Counted from the stretch's first letter, positions 8,081 through 16,392 are shown. The stretch is 50,306 nt of DNA from an uncultured Lachnospiraceae bacterium (GCA_902489925.1 CABUBX010000005.1:1-50306), one strand, 5' to 3'. A program made the numbers and translations. The notes: generated by a model not told the origin, from the letters alone.

Positions 8081-9622
8081 ATGAGCAGAAAGATAAAAAA
8101 ATATATGGCGGCGGCGCTTTTTCTCCTAATCATGGCAGGAAATACGCAGCAGGTCAGCTATGCGGCGGCTTTAGATGAAAGCAGCCGGGAAAGTGAACAG
8201 GGCGTATCGGAGGCGGACATACGTGTTGTCGGTTATGAGATTAAGGATGTGAAAGACGGACATCAGCTGCCCGAGCTTAAAGCCGGTGATAAAGCGCTTG
8301 TGAAGGTGACCGTCTGCGATGAGCGAGCCCGGGCAGACCAGCTTGCTTTTGCAGGGGCAAAAATTAATACCGAAGCTTTCAGAACGGTGAAGGATTTGAA
8401 TGAGAATCATTCGGACAAACCTTCGGATATGAAGCCTGAAAAACGTCCCGGGTATGGGGACGCCTTTGTGGAAAATATTGTTGAGGCGCAAAAGATGTAT
8501 ACCTTGTGCTTTTATGTCAACTATACAGGCGCCGGAAAAAATTTTGACTTTGATTTATTTTATCATACACCGTCGGCAGCGCTTAAAATGGAGAAAATCA
8601 GTCTTGTGTTTCATCAATGCAAGCTGTCGGCAGACAATGAAGACCAAAATACATCGGGGGATACCGGCGGCGATTTAAGCGGCGGTGCAGGAAATTCTTC
8701 CGGCGGTGCAAATGAAGACACAACCGGCGGTGGGGAAGGCGTGAGCCTGACAGCAACAAAGCTTTTTGTTCAGGGCTTTGAGTATGGCGAGACAATGCCA
8801 AAAGCCGGCGATAATATTGAGCTGAAGATAAAGATTGGGGCAACGTCGGGCAGCTTTAGTATTCAAAATGTTCGTGTGACGGCAGAATTTCCGGAGACAG
8901 TGACGCTTCTTAAAAATACGAATATGTATCATATCGGAACAATTGGGGCAGGCGGCGAGGCCTTTGTGGTTTATTCGATTGGCATTGCAGATGAAATGCG
9001 CGGTGATGCCTGTGAAATTAAACTGATAATGAAGGGTGTTGACGGCAGCGGCGCAGAAATGACAACGGAAGAAGTCATAGAGCTTCCCATCAGGGTTAGC
9101 GAGCAGCTTGAAATCGAAAGTGTTTCGATACCGCAGCAAATCAATACGGTTTATGACGATGAATCCGGAATTTCGGAAATCATTCTTGAAAATCGCGGAA
9201 CGGCAGCGGCCAAGGTGGTTGGGATAGAAGTTGAGGGCGAAGGACTTGAACTGTCGGAAAAAGAAGGGGATGAAGCGCTGCAGAAGTCTGAAAGTGAAAT
9301 CGGGGCCGGTGAGCGAAAAGCCTTTACAATAAATTTGAGGCCGAAAAAAGAGGGTGAGCTTTCAGCGGTTGTGACGGTGCGCTATAAAGGCAGCGACGGC
9401 AGTGAAAAGACTTTGCAAAAAGAAGTGAAAACGAAGGGCGTGCAGATGAAGGCAGAGGTCAGTCAAAATGTGACAATTGATAAAGAATTGATTGAGGAGG
9501 AAGAAAACTATCCGGCATGGACATGGCTTATTGCCGCCGCAGGCATACTTCTTGGCATTTACGTTGCTTTGCGAATCATTTATGACAGATGGCGGACAGA
9601 TAAAAAACGAAAAGAGATATAG
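8081..9622 (+). CDS. Exported membrane-anchored protein with CARDB/COG1361-like domains
   Basis: About 513 residues. ATG 8081 has GGAGG at 8070-8074; the ATG at 8075 is too close to it and the TTG at 8051 lacks a site. A signal peptide ends near V-S-Y-A-A. A first Ig-like beta domain (to about residue 190) is followed by a Gly/Ser-rich linker, then two further beta-sandwich domains of the CARDB/COG1361 kind, with motifs such as I-I-L-E-N-R-G-T-A and F-T-I-N-L-R-P. A single C-terminal helix (W-T-W-L-I-A-A-A-G-I-L-L-G) with a basic tail anchors it in the membrane. Proteins of this type often sit beside ABC-2 permeases. Here it is the third gene of that operon and probably acts outside with the transporter. 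Confidence 0.8.
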   Translation: MSRKIKKYMAAALFLLIMAGNTQQVSYAAALDESSRESEQGVSEADIRVVGYEIKDVKDGHQLPELKAGDKALVKVTVCDERARADQLAFAGAKINTEAFRTVKDLNENHSDKPSDMKPEKRPGYGDAFVENIVEAQKMYTLCFYVNYTGAGKNFDFDLFYHTPSAALKMEKISLVFHQCKLSADNEDQNTSGDTGGDLSGGAGNSSGGANEDTTGGGEGVSLTATKLFVQGFEYGETMPKAGDNIELKIKIGATSGSFSIQNVRVTAEFPETVTLLKNTNMYHIGTIGAGGEAFVVYSIGIADEMRGDACEIKLIMKGVDGSGAEMTTEEVIELPIRVSEQLEIESVSIPQQINTVYDDESGISEIILENRGTAAAKVVGIEVEGEGLELSEKEGDEALQKSESEIGAGERKAFTINLRPKKEGELSAVVTVRYKGSDGSEKTLQKEVKTKGVQMKAEVSQNVTIDKELIEEEENYPAWTWLIAAAGILLGIYVALRIIYDRWRTDKKRKEI

Positions 9623-9623
9623 A

Positions 9624-9652
9624 TTGATAAATAGAGCCCGTGGACTTATAAT
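9624..9652 (+). promoter_or_regulatory. Sigma-A promoter of the sigma-54 activator gene
   Basis: TTGATA (9624-9629), a 17-bp spacer, and a perfect TATAAT (9647-9652). Transcription would start near 9659. That rules out the ATG at 9651 and supports the start at 9690 behind GGGGAGG. Confidence 0.7.
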
Positions 9653-9689
9653 GGAAACAGAAATGTCATATTTTGAGGGGAGGATAAGT

Positions 9690-11564
9690 ATGCTTTGCAA
9701 TGATGAGGAAATGAATCGACTGATGGACAGACTTTCCCACGGGCTTATTTTTATTAATAAAGATGAAGTGATTGAGCGCATCAACAGCTGTGCTGAAGAC
9801 ATTACAGGGGCGGTGACAGCGTGTGATTACAGTCACGATGCAGGAAAGATTGAAGAAGGCGACATTGTCGTTATTGCCGACAGCGGTCTTGGCATGGATG
9901 ACGGCTGTTTGCAGGCTTTTGAGCTTTCAAATATCGGTATTTATGATGAAAATATTGCGCCCGGCGATATGCTTGCGGCAGCTGGAGTGTATCATAAGGA
10001 TAGCCTGCCGACATATAAGTATGTCCGCGAGCATCTTTGTCTTGAGCCTTTCGGTTTTGAGACAGATGATTTTGGGGTGCATATGGCGGTTCGGATTGAC
10101 ACAAAACATCGGGAAACAGTGATTGCCGTGGAGGAGATGCGCTTTGTTCTGCCTTATTTTTATGCGGTAGGCCATATGGTTGTGTTGGATGGCAGAACAA
10201 AAAAACTGAAATTTTATGAAGCGAAAGGCTATAGTATCAGAAAGGAAAGCATAGGTGAGCTGCTTCGGGGCGGCAGCTTCTATGAAAAAAAGGCGGGTAA
10301 GACAAGACTTCGGATGATTGGGCAAAAAATGACGGACGTGTTTGATGCGCCGGAACTTCTTGAGGCTGTTTGCAGTGTGCTTTCAAATGAAAGGTCTGCA
10401 ATCGAACATGAGCTTTTTGATATCAATCACCGACTTATGGAGGTGTCCGTATTTCCGTCTTTTTCCGAAAAACCGGAATATGCAGCAAACACGCATCCGT
10501 CAGGTGTATGGCTTGTCATTTCGGAGGCTGTGGGGCTAAAGTCGCTGCTTGAGAAGCGTGACAAGCTTTTACTTGATATTGAGGCGCACTTTAAAAAGCG
10601 TGAAAAGGCATTGAGAACCGTGCCGGAAGGGCTTTTTACAGAACTTGAAGGCTGCTCGGGTTATATGGGAGAGATTAAGTATCTTGCGTATAAGGCGGCA
10701 AAACAGAAGTTTAATGTGATGCTGACCGGCGAGAGCGGTACAGGAAAGTCACTGCTTGCACGGCAGATTCACGAGGCCGGAAGCTTTGGCGGACCTTATG
10801 TGGAGGTGAATTGTGCGGCAATTGCGCCGTCGCTTTTTGAGAGCGAGCTGTTTGGCTATGTGGGCGGTGCGTTTACAGGCGCGCTGTCATCGGGACGCGA
10901 GGGTTATTTTGAGGCGGCAGACGGCGGCACGATTTTTCTTGATGAGATTGGCGAGTTGCCCCTTGAAATACAGGTGAAGCTTTTATATGTGCTTCAGAAT
11001 AAGACAATTTACAGAGTAGGCTCGTCACGTCCGACAAAGGTCAATGTCCGTGTGATTACGGCGACTAACAAGGATTTGGGACAGGCGGTCAAAGAAGGTA
11101 GCTTCCGTCAGGATTTATATTACCGGCTGAACGTGTTTCCGATTCATCTGACGCCCTTACGGGAACGAAAAGAGGATTTGCAGCTGATGATTCATCGGAT
11201 TTTAGAGCAGACGTGCGCGGCCTTTAAAACCGGGACAAAGCGGCTTTCTGCCGAGGCACAGCAAAAGCTGATGGCGTACCATTGGCCGGGCAATGTGCGT
11301 GAGCTTGAAAATGTACTGCAGCGTGCCGTGGCGCTTTGTGACTCGGATATCATATTTGCAGAGCATATAGACACGGCGAAGGCGGCCGCAGTCTTATCCG
11401 GTACGTTAAAAGAGCGGCTGGAGGCTGCAGAGGCGGATATTTTGAAAACGACACTTGAGGAGAGCGGCTGGAATAAGGAGGCTGTGATGAAAAAATTAAA
11501 GGTGTCAAAAACTGTCCTTTATGAGAAAATAAGAAAATATCATTTGTCGGAAAATGGGAAATAA
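9690..11564 (+). CDS. Sigma-54-dependent enhancer-binding activator (NtrC-type AAA+)
   Basis: About 624 residues. ATG 9690 is chosen for GGGGAGG at 9677-9683 and the promoter just upstream. Residues 1 to about 330 form a sensor region with a PAS-like start (G-L-I-F-I-N-K-D-E-V-I) and no receiver Asp pattern, so its signal is probably a ligand. The AAA+ core has Walker A GESGTGKS at 347-354, the sigma-54 contact loop GAFTGA at 393-398, and Walker B around I-F-L-D-E-I-G near 415. The C-terminus carries a Fis-type helix-turn-helix (G-W-N-K-E-A-V to V-L-Y-E-K-I-R-K-Y). It would open sigma-54 promoters, and the only clear one seen lies directly downstream, before lysA. Confidence 0.9.
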   Translation: MLCNDEEMNRLMDRLSHGLIFINKDEVIERINSCAEDITGAVTACDYSHDAGKIEEGDIVVIADSGLGMDDGCLQAFELSNIGIYDENIAPGDMLAAAGVYHKDSLPTYKYVREHLCLEPFGFETDDFGVHMAVRIDTKHRETVIAVEEMRFVLPYFYAVGHMVVLDGRTKKLKFYEAKGYSIRKESIGELLRGGSFYEKKAGKTRLRMIGQKMTDVFDAPELLEAVCSVLSNERSAIEHELFDINHRLMEVSVFPSFSEKPEYAANTHPSGVWLVISEAVGLKSLLEKRDKLLLDIEAHFKKREKALRTVPEGLFTELEGCSGYMGEIKYLAYKAAKQKFNVMLTGESGTGKSLLARQIHEAGSFGGPYVEVNCAAIAPSLFESELFGYVGGAFTGALSSGREGYFEAADGGTIFLDEIGELPLEIQVKLLYVLQNKTIYRVGSSRPTKVNVRVITATNKDLGQAVKEGSFRQDLYYRLNVFPIHLTPLRERKEDLQLMIHRILEQTCAAFKTGTKRLSAEAQQKLMAYHWPGNVRELENVLQRAVALCDSDIIFAEHIDTAKAAAVLSGTLKERLEAAEADILKTTLEESGWNKEAVMKKLKVSKTVLYEKIRKYHLSENGK

Positions 11565-11565
11565 A

Positions 11566-11670
11566 TTCCTGAAATTCGGAAAATAGGAAAGCGAAAACCG
11601 GCGGCTTTCAGTGATATTTCATCCAAACAGCAGAGAAAATTAAAAAAACCTTCTGAAATTGCAAAAATAG
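11566..11670 (+). promoter_or_regulatory. Candidate enhancer sites for the sigma-54 activator
   Basis: TTCCTGAAATTCGGAAAATAG (11566-11586, partly palindromic TTCC/GGAA ends) and TTCTGAAATTGCAAAAATAG (11651-11670) are similar. A reverse TGAAAT core lies near 11615-11620. Repeated sites 25-130 bp before a -24 box fit upstream activator sites, but this is inference. Confidence 0.35.
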
Positions 11671-11695
11671 AGCGGATTTTGATGGATTTTAAAAT

Positions 11696-11711
11696 TGGCA
11701 CAAAATTTGCT
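11696..11711 (+). promoter_or_regulatory. Sigma-54 (-24/-12) promoter of lysA-dapF
   Basis: TGGCAC (11696-11701), five bases, TTGCT (11707-11711). The invariant GG (11697-11698) and GC (11709-11710) are exactly ten bases apart, a full match to the sigma-54 consensus. Transcription should begin near 11721, leaving a short leader to the AGGAGG at 11735-11740. Confidence 0.85.
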
Positions 11712-11745
11712 GTATTATATTGTAAGGTTATTTCAGGAGGTTTTT

Positions 11746-13023
11746 ATGATGAGAGAAATTAAAGAACATACATTATATTTTGACGGTTGTGATACAGTAG
11801 AGCTTGCAAAAAAATACGGGACGCCCCTTTATGTCTATTCGGAAAATGATATCATTTCAAGATTTGATGAATTAAAAAGAGATTTTATCAATAAATATGA
11901 GAATACACGGGTGGCTTATGCGGCCAAGGCTTTTTGCACAATGGCGATGTGCCGTCTTGCGGCGCAGGAGGGAATGTGCATTGACGTCGTGTCGGGCGGA
12001 GAGCTTTATACGGCAGTCAAAGCCGGCATGGCACCGGAGTGTATTGAGTTTAACGGCAATAATAAGCTGTATGACGAGCTTTGCATGGCAATCGATTACG
12101 GTATCGGCAGAATTATTGTTGACGGACTTTCAGAGCTTTCCATGATTGAGGAAATATGTGCGCAAAAAAATAAAAAAATGAAGGTCTTATTCAGGGTGAC
12201 GCCGGGCGTCCAAAGTGATTCCCATGATTATATTGTAACCGGAAAAAAGGATTCTAAATTTGGGATTCCTCTCGAGGATAATGTCCTGTTGCCGCTTGTG
12301 CGTCAGGCAAAGGACTCACCTTGGGTTGAGTTTTTAGGCTTTCATTTTCATGTCGGCTCACAGCTTTTTTCAAATGAGTCACATCTGAAAGCGTTGGACA
12401 TTGTCCTTGACATCGTAAAAAAAGTGACAGAGGACTGCGGCTGCCATGTTCGGGAGTTAAATCTCGGCGGTGGCTTTGGTATTACTTATACCGATGAAAA
12501 GCGGCAGCCTTACCGTTATTTCCTTGACCCGATGATGGATAGAATTGAGAATTTTTTTGCGGCGGAAAGGCTGCCGAGACCGGCTGTTGTTATTGAGCCG
12601 GGCAGAAGCATTGTCGGTGAGGCGGGCATCACCTTGTACACTATCGGAAGTATCAAAGAGATTCCGGAAATACGGAAATATGTTTCGGTGGACGGCGGCA
12701 TGACGGATAACATTCGCCCGGCACTCTATCAGGCAAACTATGATGCGGTCATTGCCAACAAGGCGGATGAACCGAGAACAGAAACAGTGACAATCTGTGG
12801 AAAGTGCTGCGAGAGCGGGGATGTGCTCATTCGCGATTTAAAAGCGGCGAAAGCCTGCCGCGGGGATGTGCTTGCCGTATTTTCAACAGGGGCTTACGGT
12901 TACTCGATGGCGAGCAATTACAATAAAAATCCGATTCCGCCGGTTGTTTTTGTCAAAGACGGAAAAGACAGGCTTGTTGTTAAAGGGCAAAGCTATGAGG
13001 ATTTGATTGCCAATGAATTATGA
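11746..13023 (+). CDS. lysA: Diaminopimelate decarboxylase
   Basis: 425 residues. It converts meso-diaminopimelate to L-lysine and CO2, the last step of lysine synthesis, in the cytoplasm with PLP. The fold-type III signature is complete: Schiff-base Lys in V-A-Y-A-A-K at about 61, H-V-G-S-Q at 202-206, phosphate-binding GGGFG at 241-245, EPGRSIVG from 284, and the partner-subunit Cys in C-C-E-S-G-D near 355. AGGAGG at 11735-11740 serves ATG 11746; a second ATG at 11749 is also possible, while the longer frame from 11695 would begin inside the promoter. dapF follows after 12 bp. Control by a sigma-54 promoter rather than a lysine riboswitch is unusual; no L-box was seen. Confidence 0.95.
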   Translation: MMREIKEHTLYFDGCDTVELAKKYGTPLYVYSENDIISRFDELKRDFINKYENTRVAYAAKAFCTMAMCRLAAQEGMCIDVVSGGELYTAVKAGMAPECIEFNGNNKLYDELCMAIDYGIGRIIVDGLSELSMIEEICAQKNKKMKVLFRVTPGVQSDSHDYIVTGKKDSKFGIPLEDNVLLPLVRQAKDSPWVEFLGFHFHVGSQLFSNESHLKALDIVLDIVKKVTEDCGCHVRELNLGGGFGITYTDEKRQPYRYFLDPMMDRIENFFAAERLPRPAVVIEPGRSIVGEAGITLYTIGSIKEIPEIRKYVSVDGGMTDNIRPALYQANYDAVIANKADEPRTETVTICGKCCESGDVLIRDLKAAKACRGDVLAVFSTGAYGYSMASNYNKNPIPPVVFVKDGKDRLVVKGQSYEDLIANEL

Positions 13024-13035
13024 CAGGAGGCGCGC

Positions 13036-13881
13036 ATGAAGTTTACAAAAATGCAGGGAACGGGCAATGATTTTATCATTATTAACAATATTGAAGAAAA
13101 AATTCCGAAATCCCGTTTTTCGGAAATTGCAGCGGCGCTGTGCAGACGGCGGCTTTCAGTCGGGGCAGACGGCATGATGTTTGTGGATGAGGCAGTCTGC
13201 GGCGGCGATTATCATATGTACTTTTATAATGATGACGGCAGTGAGAGCGAGATGTGCGGAAACGGCGCGCGGTGCATTGCAAGATACGGTTATGAAAAGG
13301 GTCTTGCGGGAAAAATTCAGCATATCGAAACAAAGGCTGGGATTGTTGTCGGTGAGAGAATCAGCGAGCGATTATACAAAGTGCGTTTAAATGACGCCTC
13401 GGTGTTAGAGACTGACAGAAGGGTGAGCGTTGACGGCATCACTTATGTATGCGGCTACGCAGAGCTTGGCAATCCGGGAATCCCACATGCCGTTGTTGAA
13501 ATTCAGGGGCTTAGAACCTATGATGAAGAAAAGCTGAGGCTGCTTGGGCGAAAGCTCAGAAATCATCCGGCTTTTCCAAAGGGGGCTAATGTCAATTTCT
13601 ATGAGCTGATTGGTGAAAATGAGCTTGTTGAAAAAACTTATGAGCGAGGTGTTGAGGATTTTACACTGGCCTGTGGGACAGGCTCAGGCTCGGTGGCGGC
13701 CATCCTTACAAAAAAAGGACTTGTGGATGGAAAGCATATCAAAATTCATGTGCCGGGCGGCATACTTTATCTTGAGGTGCGTTGTGAAAACGACGCAGTG
13801 TCCGATATCTTTCTGACAGGAACGACAAATCTGGTGGCAGAGGGCGAAGTTACAGACGAAGATTTCTTTTCGGAGGTTTAA
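13036..13881 (+). CDS. dapF: Diaminopimelate epimerase
   Basis: 281 residues. It interconverts LL- and meso-diaminopimelate, supplying meso-DAP for both lysine and peptidoglycan. The protein opens with the family motif K-M-Q-G-T-G-N-D-F. The two catalytic cysteines are visible: Cys74 in M-C-G-N-G-A-R-C and Cys213 in A-C-G-T-G-S-G-S. Length is normal for the family. ATG 13036 follows AGGAGG at 13025-13030, 12 bp after lysA, so the two are co-transcribed from the sigma-54 promoter. Pairing the epimerase with the decarboxylase makes a module that moves LL-DAP to lysine. Confidence 0.95.
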   Translation: MKFTKMQGTGNDFIIINNIEEKIPKSRFSEIAAALCRRRLSVGADGMMFVDEAVCGGDYHMYFYNDDGSESEMCGNGARCIARYGYEKGLAGKIQHIETKAGIVVGERISERLYKVRLNDASVLETDRRVSVDGITYVCGYAELGNPGIPHAVVEIQGLRTYDEEKLRLLGRKLRNHPAFPKGANVNFYELIGENELVEKTYERGVEDFTLACGTGSGSVAAILTKKGLVDGKHIKIHVPGGILYLEVRCENDAVSDIFLTGTTNLVAEGEVTDEDFFSEV

Positions 13882-13887
13882 TATATT

Positions 13888-14514
13888 ATGGGGAAAATAA
13901 TCACGATGGACTATATCAATCAGAGCGGGCGGTGGCCGACAGGCTGTGAAAGTGTATCGGCAGTAATGGTTTTAAATTATTTGGGGGTTTTAGTGACCGT
14001 TGATGAATTTATTGAAAAATATATAGAATGTGTGCCTTTTGAGCAGCGTTTCGGGCAGCGCTTCGGCGCAAATCCGTATCAGTGCTTTGCGGGAAGTCCT
14101 TATGATTCGGATGCCTTTGGCTGCTATGCGCCGGTCATTGTCAAGGCGATGAATAAAGCTTTTGAGGCTGCGGGCAGCAAATATTATGCGGTTGACGAAA
14201 CAGATACGCCGGTGGAAGAACTGATTGATTGTTATGTCAACCATGGTTTGCCTGTTGTTTTTTGGGCATGTATTGATATGAAGCCGCCGATTGAAGGTCC
14301 GTCATGGAGGCTTTTAGAGGATGGTTCTGAGTTTTTATGGATTTCCAATGAGCACTGTATGGTGCTCTGCGGGGAGGATGATGAGAAATATTATTTTTAC
14401 GATTCGTGGGAAAATCATGGTCTGACAGGTTGGGAGAAGCCGCTTGTCATTCGGCGGCATAAGGCTCAAATGAATATGGCTGTCGGAATCAGAGAACAAA
14501 AGTGCAAAAAATAA
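13888..14514 (+). CDS. C39-like (papain-fold) cysteine peptidase family protein
   Basis: 208 residues, no signal peptide or membrane segment, so cytoplasmic. P-T-G-C-E-S-V-S near the start places a candidate nucleophile Cys at 20. N-E-H-C-M-V-L at 154-160 gives His156, and Y-F-Y-D-S-W gives Asp172. Order and spacing match the peptidase_C39-like family. It begins 6 bp after dapF and is thus the third gene of the sigma-54 lysA-dapF operon; the Shine-Dalgarno lies within the end of dapF. A role in processing DAP- or lysine-containing peptides is conceivable but only inferred. It could also act on a leader peptide, but no ABC exporter domain is present. Confidence 0.7.
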   Translation: MGKIITMDYINQSGRWPTGCESVSAVMVLNYLGVLVTVDEFIEKYIECVPFEQRFGQRFGANPYQCFAGSPYDSDAFGCYAPVIVKAMNKAFEAAGSKYYAVDETDTPVEELIDCYVNHGLPVVFWACIDMKPPIEGPSWRLLEDGSEFLWISNEHCMVLCGEDDEKYYFYDSWENHGLTGWEKPLVIRRHKAQMNMAVGIREQKCKK

Positions 14515-14555
14515 GGTCAAATGTATAAAAATATAGTGCATAAGTCCGGTTGGTG

Positions 14556-14564
14556 TGCTATATT
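14556..14564 (+). promoter_or_regulatory. Possible extended -10 promoter of glmM
   Basis: TG-C-TATATT (14556-14564) is an extended -10. No good -35 is visible 17 bp upstream. It lies 48 bp before the glmM start. Confidence 0.35.
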
Positions 14565-14611
14565 AATATACAGGGCAAATATCCTTTAAATTATTATCGG
14601 AGTTGAAGAAA

Positions 14612-15955
14612 ATGGGAAAATATTTTGGAACAGACGGCTTTCGCGGTGAAGCCAATGTGAATTTAACAGTTGAACATGCGTATAAAGTCGGCCGTTTTTT
14701 AGGCTATTACTTTGGCAGAGAGCATCAGGCAAACATTGTGATTGGCAAAGATACAAGACGTTCAAGCTATATGTTTGAATATGCGCTGGCAGCAGGAATT
14801 ACGGCAAGCGGTGCCAATGCCTGCCTGCTTCATGTGACGACGACACCGAGTGTGTCCTATGTTGTGCGAACAGAAAACTTTGACTGTGGCGTGATGATAT
14901 CCGCAAGCCATAATCCGTACTATGATAACGGCTTAAAGGTCATTAATGCACAGGGACATAAGATGGAGGCTGAGGTTGAGGCTTTAATCGAAGCGTATAT
15001 TGACAGCGATAAGGATGAGCTTCCGCTGGCGCTTGGGGAACATATCGGGCGCACTGTGGACTATGCGATGGGCAGAAACCGCTATATCGGTTATCTCATT
15101 TCCATAGCGACACATTCCTTTAAGGGAAAGAAGGTCGGACTTGATTGTGCCAACGGCTCGGCATCTTCGATTGCAAAAAGTGTTTTTGATGCTCTCGGCG
15201 CAAAGACTTATGTGATTAACGCAGAGCCGGACGGCACGAATATTAATACAGACTGCGGCTCAACCCATATTGAAAAATTGCAGAAGTTTGTCGTTGAAAA
15301 CGGTTTGGATGTGGGCTTTGCCTTTGACGGCGATGCAGACCGCTGTATTGCGGTGGACGAGACAGGACGGGAAATCAACGGTGATTTGATTCTTTATGTT
15401 TGCGGTAAATATATGAAGGAAAACGGCGCTTTGGCAAACAATACGATTGTGACAACGATTATGTCTAATTTCGGTCTTTATCTGGCGCTTGACGAGGCAG
15501 GCATTAATTATGAAAAGACAGCTGTCGGCGACAAGTATGTTTATGAAAATATGGTAAAGAACGGTCATATGATTGGCGGCGAGCAGTCCGGTCACATTAT
15601 ATTCAGCAAGCATGCCCGCACAGGCGACGGCATATTGACGGCCATTATGGTGACGGAGGTTATGATTGAAAAGAAGATGACGCTTTCAGAGCTTGTAAAG
15701 CCGGTTGAAATCTATCCTCAGAAGCTTGTCAATGTCCGTGTTAAGGATAAGCCTGCGGCCAGAGCCGATGAAGATGTGATAAAGGCTGTCGATGCGGTGA
15801 GCGAAGCGCTTGGAAGCACCGGCCGTATTCTCGTACGAGAGAGCGGTACAGAGCCTGTTATTCGTGTCATGGTTGAAGCAAAAACGGAGGCAATCTGTGA
15901 AAAATATGTAGCTCAGGTTGTAGAAGTGTTTGAGAAAAAAGGACATACGGTATGA
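14612..15955 (+). CDS. glmM: Phosphoglucosamine mutase
   Basis: 447 residues. It converts glucosamine-6-phosphate to glucosamine-1-phosphate for UDP-GlcNAc and hence cell wall. Motifs in order: F-G-T-D-G-F-R-G at the N-terminus, the phosphoserine loop I-S-A-S-H-N-P with Ser99, the metal loop D-G-D-A-D-R, and the C-terminal phosphate-binding R-E-S-G-T-E-P. ATG 14612 is chosen over TTG 14603 because GGAG at 14599-14602 would touch the latter. A strong terminator follows the stop at once. Related phosphohexomutases share this fold, but the start motif and length favour GlmM. Confidence 0.9.
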   Translation: MGKYFGTDGFRGEANVNLTVEHAYKVGRFLGYYFGREHQANIVIGKDTRRSSYMFEYALAAGITASGANACLLHVTTTPSVSYVVRTENFDCGVMISASHNPYYDNGLKVINAQGHKMEAEVEALIEAYIDSDKDELPLALGEHIGRTVDYAMGRNRYIGYLISIATHSFKGKKVGLDCANGSASSIAKSVFDALGAKTYVINAEPDGTNINTDCGSTHIEKLQKFVVENGLDVGFAFDGDADRCIAVDETGREINGDLILYVCGKYMKENGALANNTIVTTIMSNFGLYLALDEAGINYEKTAVGDKYVYENMVKNGHMIGGEQSGHIIFSKHARTGDGILTAIMVTEVMIEKKMTLSELVKPVEIYPQKLVNVRVKDKPAARADEDVIKAVDAVSEALGSTGRILVRESGTEPVIRVMVEAKTEAICEKYVAQVVEVFEKKGHTV

Positions 15956-15956
15956 T

Positions 15957-15983
15957 AAAAAGGCGGCCTTGGCCGCTTTTTTT
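15957..15983. terminator. Strong rho-independent terminator shared by glmM and the DUF4250 gene
   Basis: GCGGCC/GGCCGC stem (15963-15968 with 15971-15976) flanked by an A run on the left and seven T on the right, so it can work on both strands between convergent genes. Confidence 0.85.
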
Positions 15984-16171
15984 CATGTAAACTGATTTAA
16001 TTCTTCATCGTATTCGTATTCAATAAATTTTAATGCACTTGTAATCACTTTTGGATTCAAGTCCATGCTTTTGCACAGCTCGTCAAAGCTGGAATACTCA
16101 TCGCGAAGCTTCATATTTATAAAGCTTAAAAGCATTGCCGGGTCTTTTGGAATCTGCGGATAGTCTGACAT
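15983..16171 (-). CDS. DUF4250 family small protein
   Basis: 62 residues. The opening P-K-D-P-A-M-L-L-S-F-I-N-M-K-L-R-D followed by S-S-F-D-E-L-C and the end Y-E-Y-D-E-E-L-N-Q-F match the DUF4250 family of Firmicutes and Bacteroidetes, whose function is unknown. It looks cytoplasmic and helical. GAGGTGAA precedes the start codon at good spacing. A promoter (TTGTAC, 17 bp, TATAAT) is visible upstream. The gene ends against the glmM terminator, so it is convergent with glmM and divergent from cobU. Confidence 0.85.
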   Translation of the reverse strand: MSDYPQIPKDPAMLLSFINMKLRDEYSSFDELCKSMDLNPKVITSALKFIEYEYDEELNQFT

Positions 16172-16234
16172 AAGTTCACCTCTTTATTTGAATCATTGAT
16201 GCACGAAAACAGGTAATCGTGCGCGCTAAGTATC

Positions 16235-16263
16235 ATTATAAAACGGACATCATAAAAGTACAA
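16235..16263 (-). promoter_or_regulatory. Promoter of the DUF4250 gene
   Basis: On the minus strand: TTGTAC (16258-16263), 17 bp, perfect TATAAT (16235-16240). The leader then contains a 6-bp hairpin (GCACGA/TCGTGC at 16201-16222). Confidence 0.55.
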
Positions 16264-16392
16264 TATAAGTATGCCCGTTTTGTCTGAAAATTTTCTAAAA
16301 AATATGTTTTTTCATTGTTTTCCATAGATTTTTTTTGCTTTTTTTGTTATCGTAATAGGGAGGACAAAATTATTTGACGGGAGTTGATTTTT

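Noticed and set aside
8675..9139. Long antisense frame inside the CARDB-like gene
   Set aside because: It lacks a start context and looks like a shadow of the well-supported plus-strand gene.
9651..9689. ATG 9651 as start of the sigma-54 activator
   Set aside because: It overlaps the -10 hexamer of the sigma-A promoter, while ATG 9690 has GGGGAGG at ideal spacing.
11565..11745. Lysine riboswitch before lysA
   Set aside because: The gap is too short and contains the sigma-54 promoter 50 bp before the start; no L-box features were seen.
16172..16392. Cobalamin riboswitch before cobU
   Set aside because: No B12-box or long conserved fold was recognised; only a short hairpin and AT-rich tracts are present.
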